Shown: piece after piece, positions 61,977-64,000 of the stretch | Position numbering within the stretch: the stretch's first letter is position 1 | Layout: each line of letters opens with the position of its first letter | Source of the DNA: Epithemia pelagica | Taxonomy: Eukaryota; Bacillariophyta; Bacillariophyceae; Surirellales; Surirellaceae | Direction of reading: 5' to 3' | Assembly (NCBI GenBank): GCA_946965045.2 | Contig: OX337242.1 | Span: forward strand, 1,612,001-1,676,000 | Length of the DNA stretch: 64,000 nucleotides | Translations under genes and position numbers: made by a program | The notes under the pieces: generated by a model | What the model saw: only the letters and a program-made list of their open reading frames with translations | Database searches by the model: none | What the model was told of the DNA's origin: nothing

Positions 61977-64000
61977 ATGGCACCGCCTCTTGCTCGCCAA
62001 AACCGCCTTTCCCACCAAGGAACCGACCACGTCCCCATCTCCACCCTCACCCCCCTGCCCAACAAAAACAAAAACAAGAAAAACAAGCACAAGCCCTCCC
62101 CGTCACCCACTGCATTCGACCATTTCAACAAGACCCTTCGCTCTATGTCCAAGCCCACGTCCCCTCCACACCTTCAACGCACCCCCACCCCCACGACCGC
62201 CTCCTCCACCGCCAACACGACACCGTCTCCCACCACCACCACGCCGTCTCCCACCACCACGCCAACCGCGACACCCAAGACCCCGTCCGCCCCTACCAAC
62301 ACACCCACCACCAAACCCTCCAACCCCAACCCCCCCCCTCCATCACCAACCCCTACAAGACACCCAAACACTCCACGAAACAAGCCACCCCGCCCAGCCT
62401 GTACTCCTACCACAACGAGGACAACCCCACCGACACCCCCACCGGCATGATCGTCTGGAACGCCTACGTCCACCACGACCCCGACCCACAACGCGAACAA
62501 CGCCTCCCTCCCCTCAGCGGCACCACCATCAAAAACATAATCGAAGCCACGTTAGAGCACCACAAGACCCGAGAAAACATCATCCTCCTCCAAGTCCACG
62601 AAGTTACGTACCAAAACACCAAGATCCCCTCCCCACCCCGACGCGGCATCACAAACTCCACGCCACGAGGCCACGTGTCCACATTCCAAGTCAAACTCCG
62701 CCCAACAGCCACAGACGACCAATTCGATCCCGAGCTTTTTCACGAACAAGCCCGCAAATTCATTTTACAAAAGTGGAACCACCACCACCACTCCGATTTC
62801 ACGCTGGACCCCACCACCGGGATCCGAGACATCCTCCCTCCAGGTACCCAAGAATCCCACCCCACCACCAACGAACGCGCCTCCCAACTCCGCTTGTATG
62901 CACCCGCGTGCAACCACACCGACTGTCGTGGTCTCGGCATCCTAGCAGGCCTCCCTCCGAAAACCCTTTTCCACAAACGCGCTTTTCTAGACGTCCTCGC
63001 CGCCATCCGCAAACAACTCCTCCCCTTCCTACCCAACGACCTCCACCTGACCGAGGATTTCAACACCCACATTGGCCTCCGTGACGGTACAATCACGGGC
63101 AGCCAATCTCCCAAGGGCCCACACCTCACCCTACCAACCCTCATCATCTCCGCATCTTCAACCGAGAAATTCGACACCCTCCTCGAAGCCACGGAAACAT
63201 ACACCGCCGCCAACAAACATGACCTCACCTACCACAACACCCCGTTTCACCTACTCCCCTTCCCAGAAAATCCCCTTGAACGCACCGAATACGTCAACAG
63301 CCTCAAGACCATCGAACAAAACTACTCGACATGCACCGTCGTACGCCTCCACAACATAAACCCCCAAGCTACCCCAGACGACTGGGACGCCTTATACCAC
63401 CTCAAGGACTACCGAGGCATCTTCCCACAGTTCACCGCCCACAACCCCTCCCCGGAGAGCCACCACCTTTATCTCCATTGCAACTTGGGAACCATCCATG
63501 TCACCCCCGCCAACATCCCACAAAAACTAGCCGCATTCCCCACCAACCTCCTCCTCACCACCACCGCGACCATCGCCTCCACAACACCACCGACCCCTCC
63601 TCCACACCGACCCTCCTCCATCCAACGCACCAAACGCCTCGCGGCCTTAGCCAACAGGTTTCACCCAATCCACAATTTCGTCGACCTCACCACCCCTCCA
63701 TCTTCCCCGACACCCAACACCGAACCCTTCCATGAACCAGACAACACGGACGAAACACTACAAACTCGCAAACGCCCCGCATCCCCACACGACGCCCCAC
63801 TCCCATCCGTCGACAGCAAACCACCCACCCCGCTCCGCTCCAACCACTTCGCCGCCCTCGCCGAAGAAGATGACGACGACAACCCCACGGATGCTCCCAC
63901 CACTCCTCCCCCCGACTCAAACCTCCTCACACACAACACGAAAAACAACCCCGATGCCAACAACTCCCCAGACGAACACACACGCCCTTCCGACCACCTC
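61977..64000 (+). CDS. Large C-rich ORF running off the window, probable retroelement or repeat-family protein, with a frameshift at a C run
   Basis: The ATG at 61977 (CCACCATGGC) opens a frame reading MAPPLARQNRLSHQGTDHVP, then a Lys/Asn run and a Thr/Pro-rich linker. Near 62330-62338 there is a run of nine C. Before it the protein-like frame is that of 61977; after it the protein-like frame is one base earlier and stays open to base 64000 (over 550 codons). That frame reads TGMIVWNAYVHHDPDPQREQ, KNIIEATLEHHKTRENIILL, LRLYAPACNHTDCRGLGILA, LYHLKDYRGIFPQF and later RSNHFAALAEEDDDDNPTDA. A lost C or a -1 frameshift would join them. The late 'NHFAAL-acidic' stretch recalls non-LTR retrotransposon ORF1 linkers. 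No polymerase domain lies within the window. The 3' end is outside. Confidence 0.6.

Noticed and set aside
61990-63084. 364-codon plus-strand ORF overlapping the terminal gene
   Set aside because: Arg/Pro/His-rich shadow in a third frame; the frame open to base 64000 is far more protein-like.
1-64000. tRNA, rRNA, CRISPR arrays and bacterial-type operons
   Set aside because: No A/B-box tRNA pattern, rRNA-like block or regularly spaced repeat array was recognised by eye; the region is eukaryotic nuclear DNA. A tRNAscan run would settle the tRNA question.

Overview
The window is nuclear DNA of a protist with a red-algal-type secondary plastid, most likely a pennate diatom. The evidence is of several kinds. 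Introns are short (74-149 bp) GT-AG introns in moderately dense genes. One kinase carries a signal peptide followed by an ASA^W-type plastid cleavage site. One protein looks like the diatom photosystem II extrinsic protein Psb31. The window opens with a Ty1/Copia pol 3' end. The species cannot be fixed from sequence alone.

Layout. 0-0.8 kb: Copia pol tail and a broken metacaspase piece. 0.9-5.5 kb: a 2OG-Fe(II) oxygenase, two small unknown genes (one membrane-anchored), and a two-exon sulfotransferase-like type II membrane protein. 6-11.2 kb: a plastid-targeted PfkB kinase divergent from two tandem paralogues that share an unrecognised 'WPC...GPxC' domain. 11.4-17.2 kb: an ARM-like protein and a secreted protein with two beta-propeller-like halves joined by a Lys-Pro-Thr linker. 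17.5-24.6 kb: Rab GDI (three exons), a USP8-dimer-like protein with a papain-like C-terminal domain, and an all-helical protein. 25-28 kb: a Psb31-like lumenal protein and a membrane protein with a Cys-cluster tail. 28-47 kb: three ankyrin-repeat TKL kinases with identical intron positions and C-terminal CaaX boxes. Between them lie a four-exon membrane HExxH / class II amidotransferase-like / double-SIS / EF-hand fusion and an acidic protein. 48-53.5 kb: a convergent pair of large uncharacterised ORFs that may be one repeated or mobile unit. 54-60.3 kb: a tandem-PDZ-like protein, a U-box protein, a Fyv7/TAP26-like ribosome-biogenesis protein and a CS-domain protein. 60.5-64 kb: an abrupt change to extremely G-poor, C-rich sequence with a 273-bp tandem duplication, then a large ORF that runs off the window; this looks like a retroelement or other repeat-family insertion.

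Functional links are limited, because this is an ordinary eukaryotic gene neighbourhood and not an operon. The clearest relationships are duplications: the three kinases, the two WPC-domain genes, and the two halves of the propeller protein. Lipid-anchored signalling is a recurring feature: all three kinases and the PDZ-like protein end in CaaX-type tetrapeptides.

Many apparent long-ORF starts are TTG or GTG, so I moved starts to the first sensible ATG. Exon junctions were placed by eye from GT/AG sites, frame continuity and paralogue comparison.
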